In this document: one piece after another, positions 10,802 to 18,947 of the stretch
Numbering within the stretch: position 1 is the first letter of the stretch
Layout: the number at the start of each line of letters is the position of its first letter
From: a filamentous cyanobacterium ESFC-1
Lineage (GTDB): Bacteria > Cyanobacteriota > Cyanobacteriia > Cyanobacteriales > Spirulinaceae
Assembly: GCA_000380225.1 (NCBI GenBank)
Contig: KB904821.1
Coordinates: forward strand, 2,504,664 to 2,568,663
DNA length: 64,000 nucleotides
Reading direction: 5' to 3'
Made by a program: the position numbers and the translations under genes
Notes under the pieces: generated by a model
What the model was told of the DNA's origin: nothing
Seen by the model: only the letters and a program-made list of their open reading frames with translations
Database searches by the model: none

Positions 10802-12169
10802 ATGCAACTTCCCCCCGGTATTCAAACCTTTCCCTTGCTGCAAACTCTCGAACTGATTGCGAATCCTATCCGCTTTTTCGACAAATATCGCCAACGCTAC
10901 GGCGATACCTTCACCGCAAGGGTGTTGGGCTTAAACTCGCCTCCGGTGGTCTTCCTGGGCAATCCAGAAGCCGTACAGAGCGTTTTCACCGCCGAACCGG
11001 GACAATTTGAACTGGGGAAGGTAACTCACGTTTTCCGCCCCTTGACGGGGGATAAATCGCTGATTATGCTCGATGGGGAGAGACACCGCCGCCAGCGTAA
11101 ACTTCTCATGCCACCGTTACATGGCGATCGCATGAAAACCTATGGCAAACTGATTCATCAACTCACCCAAGACGCGATCGCGAATCTCCCCCATCATACC
11201 CCTTTTGCGATTCGCGATCCCATGTCTGACATTTCCCTAGAAGTGATTTTACGAGTCGTATTTGGGATTCAGCCGGGCGATCGCTATCAACAATTAAAAC
11301 ACAGTATTAGCAGTTTACTCGAAGCCATTACCAACCCCATTTACTCCAGTTTCTTCTTCTTTCCCCCACTTCAAAAAGATTTAGGTTCTTGGAGTCCTTG
11401 GGGGCATTTTGTCCGCCGCAAAGCCGAAATTGATGCTTTAATTTATGCCGAAATTAGCGAACGTCGCCAACAAAACTATCAAGAAAAAACCGATATCTTA
11501 AGCTTACTCATGTCTGCCGAAGACGAAAACGGCGAGAAAATGACCGATATCGAACTGCGAGACCAACTGCTTACTTTACTTTTCCTCGGTCACGAAACCA
11601 CCGCATCTTCTCTGGCTTGGGCGTTTTATTGGCTGTATCAACGCCCCGATATACGCCAAAAATTGCAACAAGAAATCGCAGAACTCGGAACGAACTATAC
11701 TCCCGAAGACTTGGTAAGTTTGCCCTACTTAAACGCCGTTTGCCAAGAAACTTTGCGTTTATATCCCATTGCCTTAATTTCCCAACCCCGCATTGTCAAA
11801 AAGCCTCTCACGACCCAAGGAATCACTTACAAAGAAGGCACGATTTTAATTCCTTGCATCTATCTCGCCCATCACCGCCCCGAAAGCTTCCCCGATTCCC
11901 ATACTTTCAAGCCAGAACGCTTTTTAGAACGGAAGGTTTCTCCCTTTGAACATTTCCCCTTTGGGGGCGGTTCTCGCGGTTGTATTGGGATGGCATTTTC
12001 CCTGTATGAAATGAAGTTAGTTTTAGGAACAATTTTGGCAGACTTACAACTCAACCTTGATACTTCTGTTCCCGTTAAACCCATCCGTCGCGGCATTACC
12101 ATTGTCCCTGCTGGCGGCAAATTTACGGTTACAGGTTATGCAGAAAAACCTCAAGCAGTAACGGTTTAA
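10802..12169 (+). CDS. Cytochrome P450 (CYP110-like)
   Basis: This 455-residue heme monooxygenase has all P450 hallmarks: the I-helix oxygen motif LGHETTAS, the K-helix ETLR, the PERF motif (FKPERF) and the heme loop FPFGGGSRGCIG with ligand Cys394. The opening LPPGIQTFPLLQTL and the overall form resemble the cyanobacterial CYP110 family, whose studied members act on fatty acids and terpenoids. No redox partner or terpene synthase is adjacent, so the substrate is open. There is no membrane anchor. Confidence 0.95.
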   Translation: MQLPPGIQTFPLLQTLELIANPIRFFDKYRQRYGDTFTARVLGLNSPPVVFLGNPEAVQSVFTAEPGQFELGKVTHVFRPLTGDKSLIMLDGERHRRQRKLLMPPLHGDRMKTYGKLIHQLTQDAIANLPHHTPFAIRDPMSDISLEVILRVVFGIQPGDRYQQLKHSISSLLEAITNPIYSSFFFFPPLQKDLGSWSPWGHFVRRKAEIDALIYAEISERRQQNYQEKTDILSLLMSAEDENGEKMTDIELRDQLLTLLFLGHETTASSLAWAFYWLYQRPDIRQKLQQEIAELGTNYTPEDLVSLPYLNAVCQETLRLYPIALISQPRIVKKPLTTQGITYKEGTILIPCIYLAHHRPESFPDSHTFKPERFLERKVSPFEHFPFGGGSRGCIGMAFSLYEMKLVLGTILADLQLNLDTSVPVKPIRRGITIVPAGGKFTVTGYAEKPQAVTV

Positions 12170-12175
12170 GTAATT

Positions 12176-12262
12176 AATAATGTACAATTTACAATGTACA
12201 ATTATTAATTGAAAAATAACTAGAAATCAATAACAAAGGACAAATGACCCATGACAAAAAAC
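12176..12262. repeat. Short heptamer array
   Basis: ATTAATA/ATGTACA-type units (12172-12215) are followed by ACAAAGGACAAATGACCCATGAC-like units of the GGACAAA family (12227-12262). Both have a 7-bp period and both belong to families that recur in other gaps of this window. Confidence 0.7.
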
Positions 12263-12328
12263 TAATATTTCTGGAATCAGCCGACGCGATCGCGTAGTTA
12301 AACTGAAGCAGACAAAAAGAATATCACA

Positions 12329-13396
12329 ATGGATAACATTATCAGTAATAAGCCCCAACTTGCCCTCTATGCCATCATTGCCTTTTTGGTGGCCATTATC
12401 CTAGATGACTTCTGGGGCAACTTTATCGCCACCATGTACGGGCCGTTATTTTTGTTATTCTACGGCGTTGTTATTATCCTCACGATAGTATTATGTCGCA
12501 AAAGTCTGCGCGATCGCGACTCCACTGCCGACCTACCCCCCCTACCCATTCCCCAAAACCCCGACACCTACGAAATCGCCTACCTCCGGGGAGAAGAAAG
12601 CGAAGTTAAAAAAGTCGTCTTATTCAACCTCATTCAACAAGATTATTTAGAATATCAATCCGCCAAATTTGGCAAATCCGACGCGAAAATTACCAGAACC
12701 GACAAACAACCTAGCAATCAAGAATTAGCCGCATTTTCTCCCCTTGAAAAAGAAGTTTATAACTGGTTCACCTCACCGCGCAAACCTCGCGACTTAGCCA
12801 AATCCTCTTATCAAAAAGGTCTAGAAACCGCTTGTCGTCCTTATAAAGACTTATTAAAAGAACGCGAACTCCTATTTAATGCCCATCGCCAGATGAGTTT
12901 GATACGCAACATTAGCATCTTTCTCATCGTCGGCTTAGGACTTCATAAATTATTTGTTGCCCTTTCCCGTGGCTATACAAACGTCGGCTTTTTACTGATT
13001 ATGGGAATTGTCTCTCCCATTGTTCTGTATTATATTTGCCAACCGCCCAGATTAAGTTATCGCGGTCGTAAATATCTCGAACAACTGCAACAAGCCTTTG
13101 AAAAAATTAAAAAGACAGTCAAATATGAACCCGACCTTAAAGATAATTTACCCGAACTTACCCTTGCTCTTTATGGTAGTTCCGCACTCCTTAACACAAC
13201 TTACGATGTCATTAACAAAATAGAACTGGCTAATTTGAGCAAGACAACATCCTCTAGCAGTAGTAGCCGTAGTAGTAGTAGTTGCGGTAGTAGCTGTGGT
13301 AGTAGCGGTGGTAGTAGCTGTGGCAGTAGTTGCGGAAGTAGCTGTGGCAGCAGTTGCGGTGGTGGTGGCGGTTGTGGCGGTTGCGGCGGCGCGTAA
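12329..13396 (+). CDS. TIGR04222-type membrane protein with Cys/Gly/Ser-rich tail
   Basis: The protein has 355 residues. Two N-terminal membrane helices (about 10-55) are followed by a cytosolic domain containing YEIAYLRGEESEVKKVVLFNL, typical of the TIGR04222 family. Two more helices (about 195-240) precede a helical region. The last 45 residues consist only of Ser, Cys, Gly and one Arg, with 11 Cys spaced as SSCG and GGCGG units. Family members are known for low-complexity Gly- or Cys-rich ends; their function is unknown. The codons of the tail are repetitive (AGTAGT, TGTGGT), suggesting growth by slippage. Metal binding or modification of the tail is only inference. Confidence 0.8.
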   Translation: MDNIISNKPQLALYAIIAFLVAIILDDFWGNFIATMYGPLFLLFYGVVIILTIVLCRKSLRDRDSTADLPPLPIPQNPDTYEIAYLRGEESEVKKVVLFNLIQQDYLEYQSAKFGKSDAKITRTDKQPSNQELAAFSPLEKEVYNWFTSPRKPRDLAKSSYQKGLETACRPYKDLLKERELLFNAHRQMSLIRNISIFLIVGLGLHKLFVALSRGYTNVGFLLIMGIVSPIVLYYICQPPRLSYRGRKYLEQLQQAFEKIKKTVKYEPDLKDNLPELTLALYGSSALLNTTYDVINKIELANLSKTTSSSSSSRSSSSCGSSCGSSGGSSCGSSCGSSCGSSCGGGGGCGGCGGA

Positions 13397-13477
13397 CTGA
13401 AACAAACCCTTAACAAATCCCAACAGTCCCAAGACAAGGCTAGGGAATGGCGTTACCAAAAATTCTGGGTTTCAGGT

Positions 13478-13843
13478 TCCCCGTCCCCTTCGACAAGCTC
13501 AGGGCAAGCCTTCAAGGACGGCTTTATATTATAATATCGTTGTGCGAGTGACCAGTAATGTGGGCCGCACTACAACAAACCTAACCAACTCAATAGTTAA
13601 AGTAAGGGGTTTTCAGCACAATCCTTGTTGATGTAAAACTTTAAGGGTGTAGTTGTGAAAACAAACTTTTGCGTCCGGGCAGGGCGTATCTTGGGGAAGA
13701 AACCAAGAGATAAAACGCTCGTTGAGTCGGTCTGGCGGGGACTAAAGTGAGGATATTTAGGTGTCTGACGATCTAAGGTCTAGCTAAGAGGCGATCTGAA
13801 AGAAACGAGAATCCTCGACCGTTTACGGCGAGGAGTTGTCAAA
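13478..13843 (+). mobile_element. Non-autonomous IS200/IS605-type element (MITE) without tnpB
   Basis: The left end has CCGTCC (13481-13486) pairing with GGACGG (13516-13521) followed by CTTT. This is the same left-end stem as in the intact IS605 element, but interrupted by a CTTCGACAAGCTCAGGGC repeat. The right end (13678-13843) matches the repeat at 1-166 and ends in a hairpin with a bulged A (13813-13833), then AGTTGTCAAA. Only about 150 bases lie between the ends and they carry no tnpA or tnpB. It sits 51 bases before moeB. The right part may correspond to an omega-RNA scaffold. Confidence 0.55.
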
Positions 13844-13893
13844 ATATTTCTCTTGACCCAAGGGTAAAGAACAGCATCCCCCGAAAAATCACT

Positions 13894-15066
13894 ATGCTAA
13901 ATCCTAATTTGGAGGAAATCCAACTCAATAAGGAAGAATACGAGCGTTACTCCCGCCATATTATTCTGCCAGAAGTGGGCTTGGATGGACAAAAACGTCT
14001 AAAATCTGCCAGCGTCCTTTGTATTGGTACAGGTGGCTTAGGTTCGCCTCTGTTACTGTATCTTGCCGCCGCCGGAATTGGCCGCATTGGTATCGTAGAC
14101 TTCGACATTGTAGACAGTTCCAACTTACAACGCCAAGTCATCCACGGTACATCCTGGGTAGGTAAACCCAAGATTGTTTCAGCCAAACAACGCATTCTCG
14201 AAATTAACCCCGCTTGTCAGGTTGACTTATACGAAACTCGCCTCAGCGCAGACAACGCCCTCGACATCCTCAAGCCTTACGATGTGGTGGTAGACGGAAC
14301 CGACAACTTCCCTACTCGCTACCTCACCAACGACGCTTGTGTGATGCTGGGTAAGCCCAATGTGTACGGTTCGATTTTCCGCTTTGAAGGGCAAGCCACG
14401 GTTTTCAACTACGAAGACGGGCCGAATTACCGCGATTTATATCCCGAACCCCCACCGCCGGGAATGGTACCTTCTTGTGCCGAAGGCGGCGTTTTAGGGG
14501 TGCTTCCAGGCATCATTGGCTGTATTCAAGCCACAGAAACCATTAAAATTATTCTGGGAACCGGGAACACCTTAAGCGGGCGTTTATTGTTATATGATGC
14601 GCTCAATATGCAGTTCCGCGAGTTACGACTGCGACCGAATCCCGAACGTCCCGTGATTGAAAAACTGATTGATTACGAACAATTCTGTGGGATTCCCCAA
14701 GCTAAAGCCGAGGAGGAGAAACAACGCCAAGCTATGTCTGAAATAAGTGTAAAAGAGTTAAAAGAATTACTCGATAGCGGTGCCGATGACTATGTTTTAG
14801 TCGATGTCCGCAATCCCAATGAATACGAAATTGCTCGCATTCCGGGGTCTGTTTTAGTGCCTTTACCGGATATCGAAAACGGCAAAGGTGTCGAGAAGGT
14901 TAAAGAATTAATGGATGGCAACCGCGTCATTGCTCATTGTAAGATGGGGGGACGTTCGGCGAAAGCCCTGAATATCCTCAAAGAGCATGGCATTGAAGGA
15001 ACGAATGTGGTCGGCGGGATTACGGCTTGGAGTCGCGAAGTCGATTCTTCTGTACCTGAATATTAA
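13894..15066 (+). CDS. moeB: Molybdopterin-synthase adenylyltransferase MoeB with rhodanese domain
   Basis: This 390-residue protein fuses an E1-like adenylyltransferase (about 15-270) to a rhodanese domain (about 285-388). It should adenylate and pass sulfur to the C-terminus of a ubiquitin-like carrier such as MoaD or ThiS. Motifs include RYSRHIILPEVG, the nucleotide loop GTGGLGSP, DGTDNFPTRY, and the rhodanese loop AHCKMGGRS with its catalytic Cys. Such MoeB/MoeZ fusions are standard in cyanobacteria. The promoter must lie in or just after the IS-like element ending at 13843. Confidence 0.93.
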   Translation: MLNPNLEEIQLNKEEYERYSRHIILPEVGLDGQKRLKSASVLCIGTGGLGSPLLLYLAAAGIGRIGIVDFDIVDSSNLQRQVIHGTSWVGKPKIVSAKQRILEINPACQVDLYETRLSADNALDILKPYDVVVDGTDNFPTRYLTNDACVMLGKPNVYGSIFRFEGQATVFNYEDGPNYRDLYPEPPPPGMVPSCAEGGVLGVLPGIIGCIQATETIKIILGTGNTLSGRLLLYDALNMQFRELRLRPNPERPVIEKLIDYEQFCGIPQAKAEEEKQRQAMSEISVKELKELLDSGADDYVLVDVRNPNEYEIARIPGSVLVPLPDIENGKGVEKVKELMDGNRVIAHCKMGGRSAKALNILKEHGIEGTNVVGGITAWSREVDSSVPEY

Positions 15067-15110
15067 ATTGCTGGCAGCGCCTTAATTTTGCCAAGAAAGC
15101 AATCAGATAG

Positions 15111-15277
15111 GAAACCGGGGTTTTGAAGTTATAGCAGTAAGCAGAATAGTTAGGACGTTTTTGCTATTAGCCCTCACCCCAACCCCTCTCCCACGGGAGA
15201 GGGACTTATTTTTTAGGCAGAGATTTATTGTCCTAACTGTTCACCGCAGTTGCTATAAGTTCTGGAACCCCGGTTTC
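15111..15277. repeat. Nested inverted-repeat element
   Basis: Four pairs of complementary arms are nested around one centre. GAAACCGGGGTT (15111) pairs with AACCCCGGTTTC (15266). TTATAGCA (15129) pairs with TGCTATAA (15251). AGTTAGGAC (15148) pairs with GTCCTAACT (15230). The centre CCCTCTCC/GGAGAGGG lies at 15184-15203. It separates moeB from the convergent fmdB gene and could terminate both. Confidence 0.7.
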
Positions 15278-15338
15278 TGTTTTAAAATTTCAACTTGACT
15301 GTGTAAGTTGCTAAGAAACCAGGGTTCTCAATTGAAAA

Positions 15339-15614
15339 TTAATAACGGGGTGGGGCGTGGGAAATCATCCAAGGCCGCCCGGAATTGGCACTTTGATAAC
15401 GGGGTTTACTGGGTTCTTTTTGAGACTCGACTAAGCGGGGTTCGCCCTTGGAGATGCGGACGCTCCCAGAGTTTAGATTAACACTTGGCGGCGAAAAAAG
15501 GCGCTGCGCGATCGCGCCACATTCAGGACAGCCCATCGGCTTCTCTAACTCCGCCATTCTGCGCCACGCTTCAAAATCCCCGCAACTCTCGCAACGATAC
15601 TCATACAACGGCAT
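15339..15614 (-). CDS. FmdB-family zinc-ribbon protein
   Basis: This 91-residue protein begins MPLYEYRCESCGDFEAW, the signature of the FmdB regulatory-protein family. Its zinc ribbon has Cys pairs CESC and CPEC. The C-terminal half is polar and low in complexity. It lies 11 bases downstream of the formamidase gene on the same strand, the arrangement that named the family (FmdB beside FmdA), so the two are probably one operon. A regulatory role is assumed from the family and not shown. Confidence 0.85.
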   Translation of the reverse strand: MPLYEYRCESCGDFEAWRRMAELEKPMGCPECGAIAQRLFSPPSVNLNSGSVRISKGEPRLVESQKEPSKPRYQSANSGRPWMISHAPPRY

Positions 15615-15625
15615 AATTTTTTCCT

Positions 15626-16774
15626 CTAAGTTGGCAAAATATTTTGGTCAAAAATCTCGGTCGGTAAAGCTAAAGTACAGCAAGCATTCGGAATATCCAC
15701 AATACCGCTTACCCGACCCTCAACCGGCGCACAACTGAGCAATAAATAAGCCTGTTCCCCGGTAAAGCCAAATTTCTTCAGATATTCAATGGCATTCAAA
15801 CAAGCCCGCCGATACGCAACGTGAGCATCGAGATAATACTGTTCGCCGCTAAATTCATCAACAGAAATGCCTTCAAAAATTAAATATTCTGAGTAATGGG
15901 GTTCAACGGGGCCAGGTTTGAAAATCGGGTTAATCATGCTGTATTTCTCCACGCCGCCCTTAATAATGTCAACGTGCAGGTCGAGATACCCCGCCATTTC
16001 AATCGCCCCACAAAACGAAATTTCGCCGTCTCCTTGGGAAAAGTGAATGTCTCCCATGGACAACTTCGCCCCGTCTACATATACCGGAAAGTAAATCCGC
16101 GACCCTTTCGAGAGGTTCTTAATATCGCAGTTACCGCCGTGTTCTCTGGGGGGAACCGTCCGGGCGGCCTCGGCGGCCACGCGGTCAAATTCTGAGCCTG
16201 TGAGCGACCCCAGAACGGCGTATTCCGGGTTGGGAAGGGCGGCCAAGGGGGGAATATTCGGTTTCCAGGGGGGGCCGCCTTTTTCGACTAAAGCCCGTTC
16301 TCGCTTATTCCAAGTTTGCAGCAGTTCGTGAGACGGCGCACAGCCAATCAAGCCAGGGTGACTGATTCCGGCAAACCGTACCCCCGGAATATGGCGCGAA
16401 CTGGTGTAAATGCCTTGGATATCCCAGATTGCTTTGGCTGCTTCGGGGAAATGGTCAGTGAGGAAGCCGCCGCCGTTATTGCGGTCAAAAATCCCGGTAA
16501 ATCCCCACTCGTCTCCGGGTAACGGGCCGATGTCGAGAATATCAACCACGAGGATATCCCCCGGTTGTGCGCCATTAACGTGAATCGGGCCGCTGAGAAC
16601 ATGAACCACAGGCAGTTTAACGTCGCGAATGTCGCTAGGGTCGTCGTTATCTTTGATTTGGCCGTCTGTCCAGTCTTTACATTCAATACGAAAAACATCC
16701 CCAGGATTGACGGAAACCACGGCGGGAATGTCAGGATGCCAACGATTATGACCGACGAGTTCTTGCTCTGACAT
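15626..16774 (-). CDS. Formamidase/acetamidase (FmdA-type)
   Basis: This 382-residue enzyme of the acetamidase/formamidase family should hydrolyse formamide or short amides to ammonia and acid. Motifs include NRWHPDIPAV at the N-terminus, FDRNNGGGF, PGLIGCAPSHELL, PREHGGNCD and GDIHFSQGDGE. The start is ATG at 16774 (MSEQELVGHNRW). The frame stays open upstream to 16828, but that extension is the right end of the IS605 element, so it is not native. The element ends 5 bases before the start codon and must have replaced the original leader. The frame could be expressed from within the element. Confidence 0.9.
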   Translation of the reverse strand: MSEQELVGHNRWHPDIPAVVSVNPGDVFRIECKDWTDGQIKDNDDPSDIRDVKLPVVHVLSGPIHVNGAQPGDILVVDILDIGPLPGDEWGFTGIFDRNNGGGFLTDHFPEAAKAIWDIQGIYTSSRHIPGVRFAGISHPGLIGCAPSHELLQTWNKRERALVEKGGPPWKPNIPPLAALPNPEYAVLGSLTGSEFDRVAAEAARTVPPREHGGNCDIKNLSKGSRIYFPVYVDGAKLSMGDIHFSQGDGEISFCGAIEMAGYLDLHVDIIKGGVEKYSMINPIFKPGPVEPHYSEYLIFEGISVDEFSGEQYYLDAHVAYRRACLNAIEYLKKFGFTGEQAYLLLSCAPVEGRVSGIVDIPNACCTLALPTEIFDQNILPT

Positions 16775-16785
16775 GGGTTTCTTGA

Positions 16786-16960
16786 CATACTCCCCAGCCT
16801 GAAGGCGTGGGGATTCTTTACGCTTCATTGAGTTGTGCTACCGAGGTAGTCTTACCATCTCTCGACGTACATTTAAGGTCGTGCCGATGCCCCATGCCGA
16901 CCATTTCTATATTTTTGGAGGCGTTATCATCTCGGTCGTGTTCGATTCCACAACCTAAGC
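16786..16960 (-). ncRNA. Putative omega-RNA (reRNA) region of TnpB
   Basis: TnpB proteins are guided by an RNA made from the tnpB 3' end plus the right end of the element, with the guide taken from flanking DNA. By analogy the scaffold should occupy the last 150 or so bases of tnpB and the hairpin at 16792-16812. The guide would then come from the flank just past the hairpin, namely the formamidase start region. The boundaries are guessed; only the terminal hairpin is directly visible. Confidence 0.35.
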
Positions 16961-18029
16961 AAAGTATTGAACGAACCGATAAATCAACTTTTCCCCATCT
17001 GTAGCCGCATTTGGAACAGGACTGGCTAGTTGGCTCCCATCGGCTGATAACTACAAACTTGCGTCCATATTTTTCAGACTTTGCCTCAATCAAAACTCGA
17101 AATTCTCTCCAACCTTGCTGACTAATTACTCTAGCTAACTTGCGGTGTCTTGGTGCGCGTTCCCTTGCGCCTTTCGGCGGCGCGGGGTCGCACCGCTTTT
17201 TGACCATCCCTGACACATTTAAATCCTCTAAAACGATAGCTTGGTTTTCACTAACGATTTGGGTTGATAATTTGTGCAAGAAGTCTTTGCGAATATCGGC
17301 AATTTTATTGTGGTTCTTGGCGATCTGAATCCGGGTTTTATGCCTCCTGCTTGAGTCCTTTTGCTGACGCGCTAATTTCTTTTGGAGCTTACGCACTCTA
17401 CGGTCTAAAACTTTATAGGAAGGACTAAAAGCTTTCTCCCCATTACTCATTACCGCAAAGGTTTTTATACCTAAATCAATACCAATGCTTTGATTCTTAG
17501 CATCAATTTGAACAGGCTCGATATCGACAACAAAACTTAGAAAATAACGATTAGCACAGTCTTTGATAACCGTCACAGAACTAGGACTTGCAGGTAGCTC
17601 TCTTGACCAGATAGGCTTAACAACACCTATTTTGGCCAGATAAACACCATTACCTTTAATAGAGAAACCCCCAATCCTAAACCGTGCTGATTGTTTATGA
17701 GTCCGTTTTTTGAACTTAGGATAACCCACTTTCCTGCCTTTTCTCTTGCCATTACAAGAATCAAAAAAGTTTTTAAAAGCTATTTCTAAATCGGCTACAG
17801 ACTGCTGTAAAGGAATGTTTGAAACTTCACTTAACCACACCCTGGCTTCAGTCTTTTTTGCTTGAGTGATAACTATCTTTTGGAGTTCAGCGGATTTAGG
17901 CTTCTTCTCGGACTGTTTGCAGATAGCCAAAGCATCGTTGTAGACCACGCGAACGCAACCGAACAACCGAGCTAAACTTTGTTGCTGTTGGTCTGTTGGA
18001 TAAAAACGATACTGGTATCTTGCCTTCAT
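16818..18029 (-). CDS. tnpB: RNA-guided endonuclease TnpB (IS200/IS605 family)
   Basis: This 403-residue protein has the RuvC-like catalytic residues Asp185 (GIDLGIKTF), Glu269 (IVLEDLNV) and an Asp in HDRDDNASKN (365/367). The zinc finger has Cys338, Cys341, Cys357 and Cys360. It appears full length. One oddity is about 16 extra residues (near 280-295) between Glu269 and the zinc finger. They are encoded by a 43-bp palindrome at 17152-17194 inserted in frame; family members usually run directly from GMVKN to RKLA. TnpB cuts DNA next to the element's target motif and helps element retention. Whether the insert is tolerated is unknown. Confidence 0.9.
   Translation of the reverse strand: MKARYQYRFYPTDQQQQSLARLFGCVRVVYNDALAICKQSEKKPKSAELQKIVITQAKKTEARVWLSEVSNIPLQQSVADLEIAFKNFFDSCNGKRKGRKVGYPKFKKRTHKQSARFRIGGFSIKGNGVYLAKIGVVKPIWSRELPASPSSVTVIKDCANRYFLSFVVDIEPVQIDAKNQSIGIDLGIKTFAVMSNGEKAFSPSYKVLDRRVRKLQKKLARQQKDSSRRHKTRIQIAKNHNKIADIRKDFLHKLSTQIVSENQAIVLEDLNVSGMVKKRCDPAPPKGARERAPRHRKLARVISQQGWREFRVLIEAKSEKYGRKFVVISRWEPTSQSCSKCGYRWGKVDLSVRSILCLGCGIEHDRDDNASKNIEMVGMGHRHDLKCTSRDGKTTSVAQLNEA
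17152..17194. repeat. Palindromic element inserted in frame within tnpB
   Basis: The arms GGTGCG (17152-17157) and CGCACC (17189-17194) pair, and inside them GCGCC pairs with GGCGC around a short loop. The stretch is very GC-rich compared with the surrounding AT-rich tnpB. It encodes Pro/Arg-rich residues absent from the usual TnpB sequence. Confidence 0.6.
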
Positions 18030-18080
18030 TGCTCGTGCTAAAATCGGTCTGTAGCTTGATTATAGATTGGACTGCATAGA

Positions 18081-18482
18081 ATGACAACCCAATTTCGCAG
18101 AGGACGGCATAGCGTTACAGACCTTAAGATTCATTTGGTCTGCGTGGCTAAATATAGGGGTGAGGTTTTTAGGGGTGAGGAACTGGAATTGATTGAAGGA
18201 GTTTTTCGCCATGTAGCGACACAGATGAACTTTCAAATTCTAGAAATCAATGGAGAGGACGAACACATACACGCATTAATTGAGTACCCGCCAAAACTAT
18301 CTGTGTCTAAAATTGTGAATGCGCTAAAAGGTGTTTCAAGTCGTCGTTATGGGCAAGCTGGATTTAAAAAGCCAGATGACAAAACAGCATTGTGGAGTCC
18401 TAGCTATTTTGCCGTGTCTGTTGGCGGTGCGCCTATTGAAGTACTTATCCAATACATCAAAAATCAAGAAAAGCCGTCCTAG
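18081..18482 (+). CDS. tnpA: IS200/IS605 Y1 transposase TnpA
   Basis: This 133-residue HUH single-strand transposase has the His-hydrophobic-His metal motif (EHIHALIEYPP, about residues 54-64). The catalytic Tyr is in the final helix (IQYIKNQ, about residue 126). The length is normal. It is divergent from tnpB, with 51 bases between the starts, the IS605 arrangement. The stop codon lies inside the left-end hairpin. The frame is intact, so the element may be active. Confidence 0.93.
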   Translation: MTTQFRRGRHSVTDLKIHLVCVAKYRGEVFRGEELELIEGVFRHVATQMNFQILEINGEDEHIHALIEYPPKLSVSKIVNALKGVSSRRYGQAGFKKPDDKTALWSPSYFAVSVGGAPIEVLIQYIKNQEKPS

Positions 18483-18518
18483 AAGGACGGGGCTTGTATC
18501 CCATTTTTTTGGTCAAAA

Positions 18519-18935
18519 ATGCAGATAGCCCCAGAAGACCGTCCACGGGTGAAACTAGAGTGTCTGCGAATGTTAGCAACTCTACAGCTAGACCCAGCTC
18601 GCACACAATTGATTTCTGGGTTCGTAGACACTTATTTGCGCTTAAATGAAGCAGAAAAAACTATCTTTCAACAAGATTTAGAAAACATAGGTTTAGCTCA
18701 GGAGGAAAAAGTTATGAAAATTGTTACCAGTTGGATGGAAGAAGGCCGTGTAGAGGAGCGATTAGCTTTAGTTTTACGTTTACTACGGCGACAATTAGGA
18801 GACATTTCACCCCAGTTAGTAACCCAGGTCGAAAGTTTGTCAAGCGAACAATTAGATGTTTTGTTTGATGCTGTTTTTGATTTTCAAACTGAAACAGATT
18901 TAGAGCAATGGTTGGAGTCACAAAGTAACAATTAA
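18519..18935 (+). pseudogene. 5'-truncated Rpn-family nuclease fragment with DUF4351 tail
   Basis: The 138-residue frame keeps only the C-terminal part of an Rpn-type recombination-promoting nuclease. It holds the helical linker (RVKLECLRMLATLQLD) and the DUF4351 domain (LRLLRRQLGDISPQLVTQVESL). The N-terminal PD-(D/E)XK nuclease domain is missing because the IS605 left end lies directly upstream. The frame starts at ATG 18519, probably by chance. The 3' half is duplicated immediately downstream. Loss of function is very likely. Confidence 0.75.
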
Positions 18936-18947
18936 GAAAGAATACCA

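Larger units (their letters stand above)
16779..18500. mobile_element. IS605-type insertion sequence with divergent tnpA and tnpB
   Basis: The element is about 1.7 kb. The right end lies at 16779-16812. On the minus strand its hairpin has a 5-bp stem, one bulged C, a 3-bp stem and loop TTCA, then AGTATGTCAAG. The left end at 18471-18495 forms AAGCCGTCCT with AGGACGG-GGCTT. IS200/IS605 elements have subterminal hairpins and no terminal inverted repeats or target duplications, as here. The element lies between the formamidase start and a 5'-truncated Rpn-like gene. The two flanks do not belong to one gene, so insertion was accompanied by deletion or rearrangement. The left boundary is approximate. 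Confidence 0.85.

Noticed and set aside
13148-13459. Minus-strand frames rich in Thr-Ala or Pro-Gln opposite the TIGR04222 gene
   Set aside because: They are shadows of the repetitive Cys/Gly codons.
16774-16828. N-terminal extension of formamidase (MKRKESPRLQAGEY)
   Set aside because: These codons are the right end of the IS605 element; family members start at MSEQ-like sequence.
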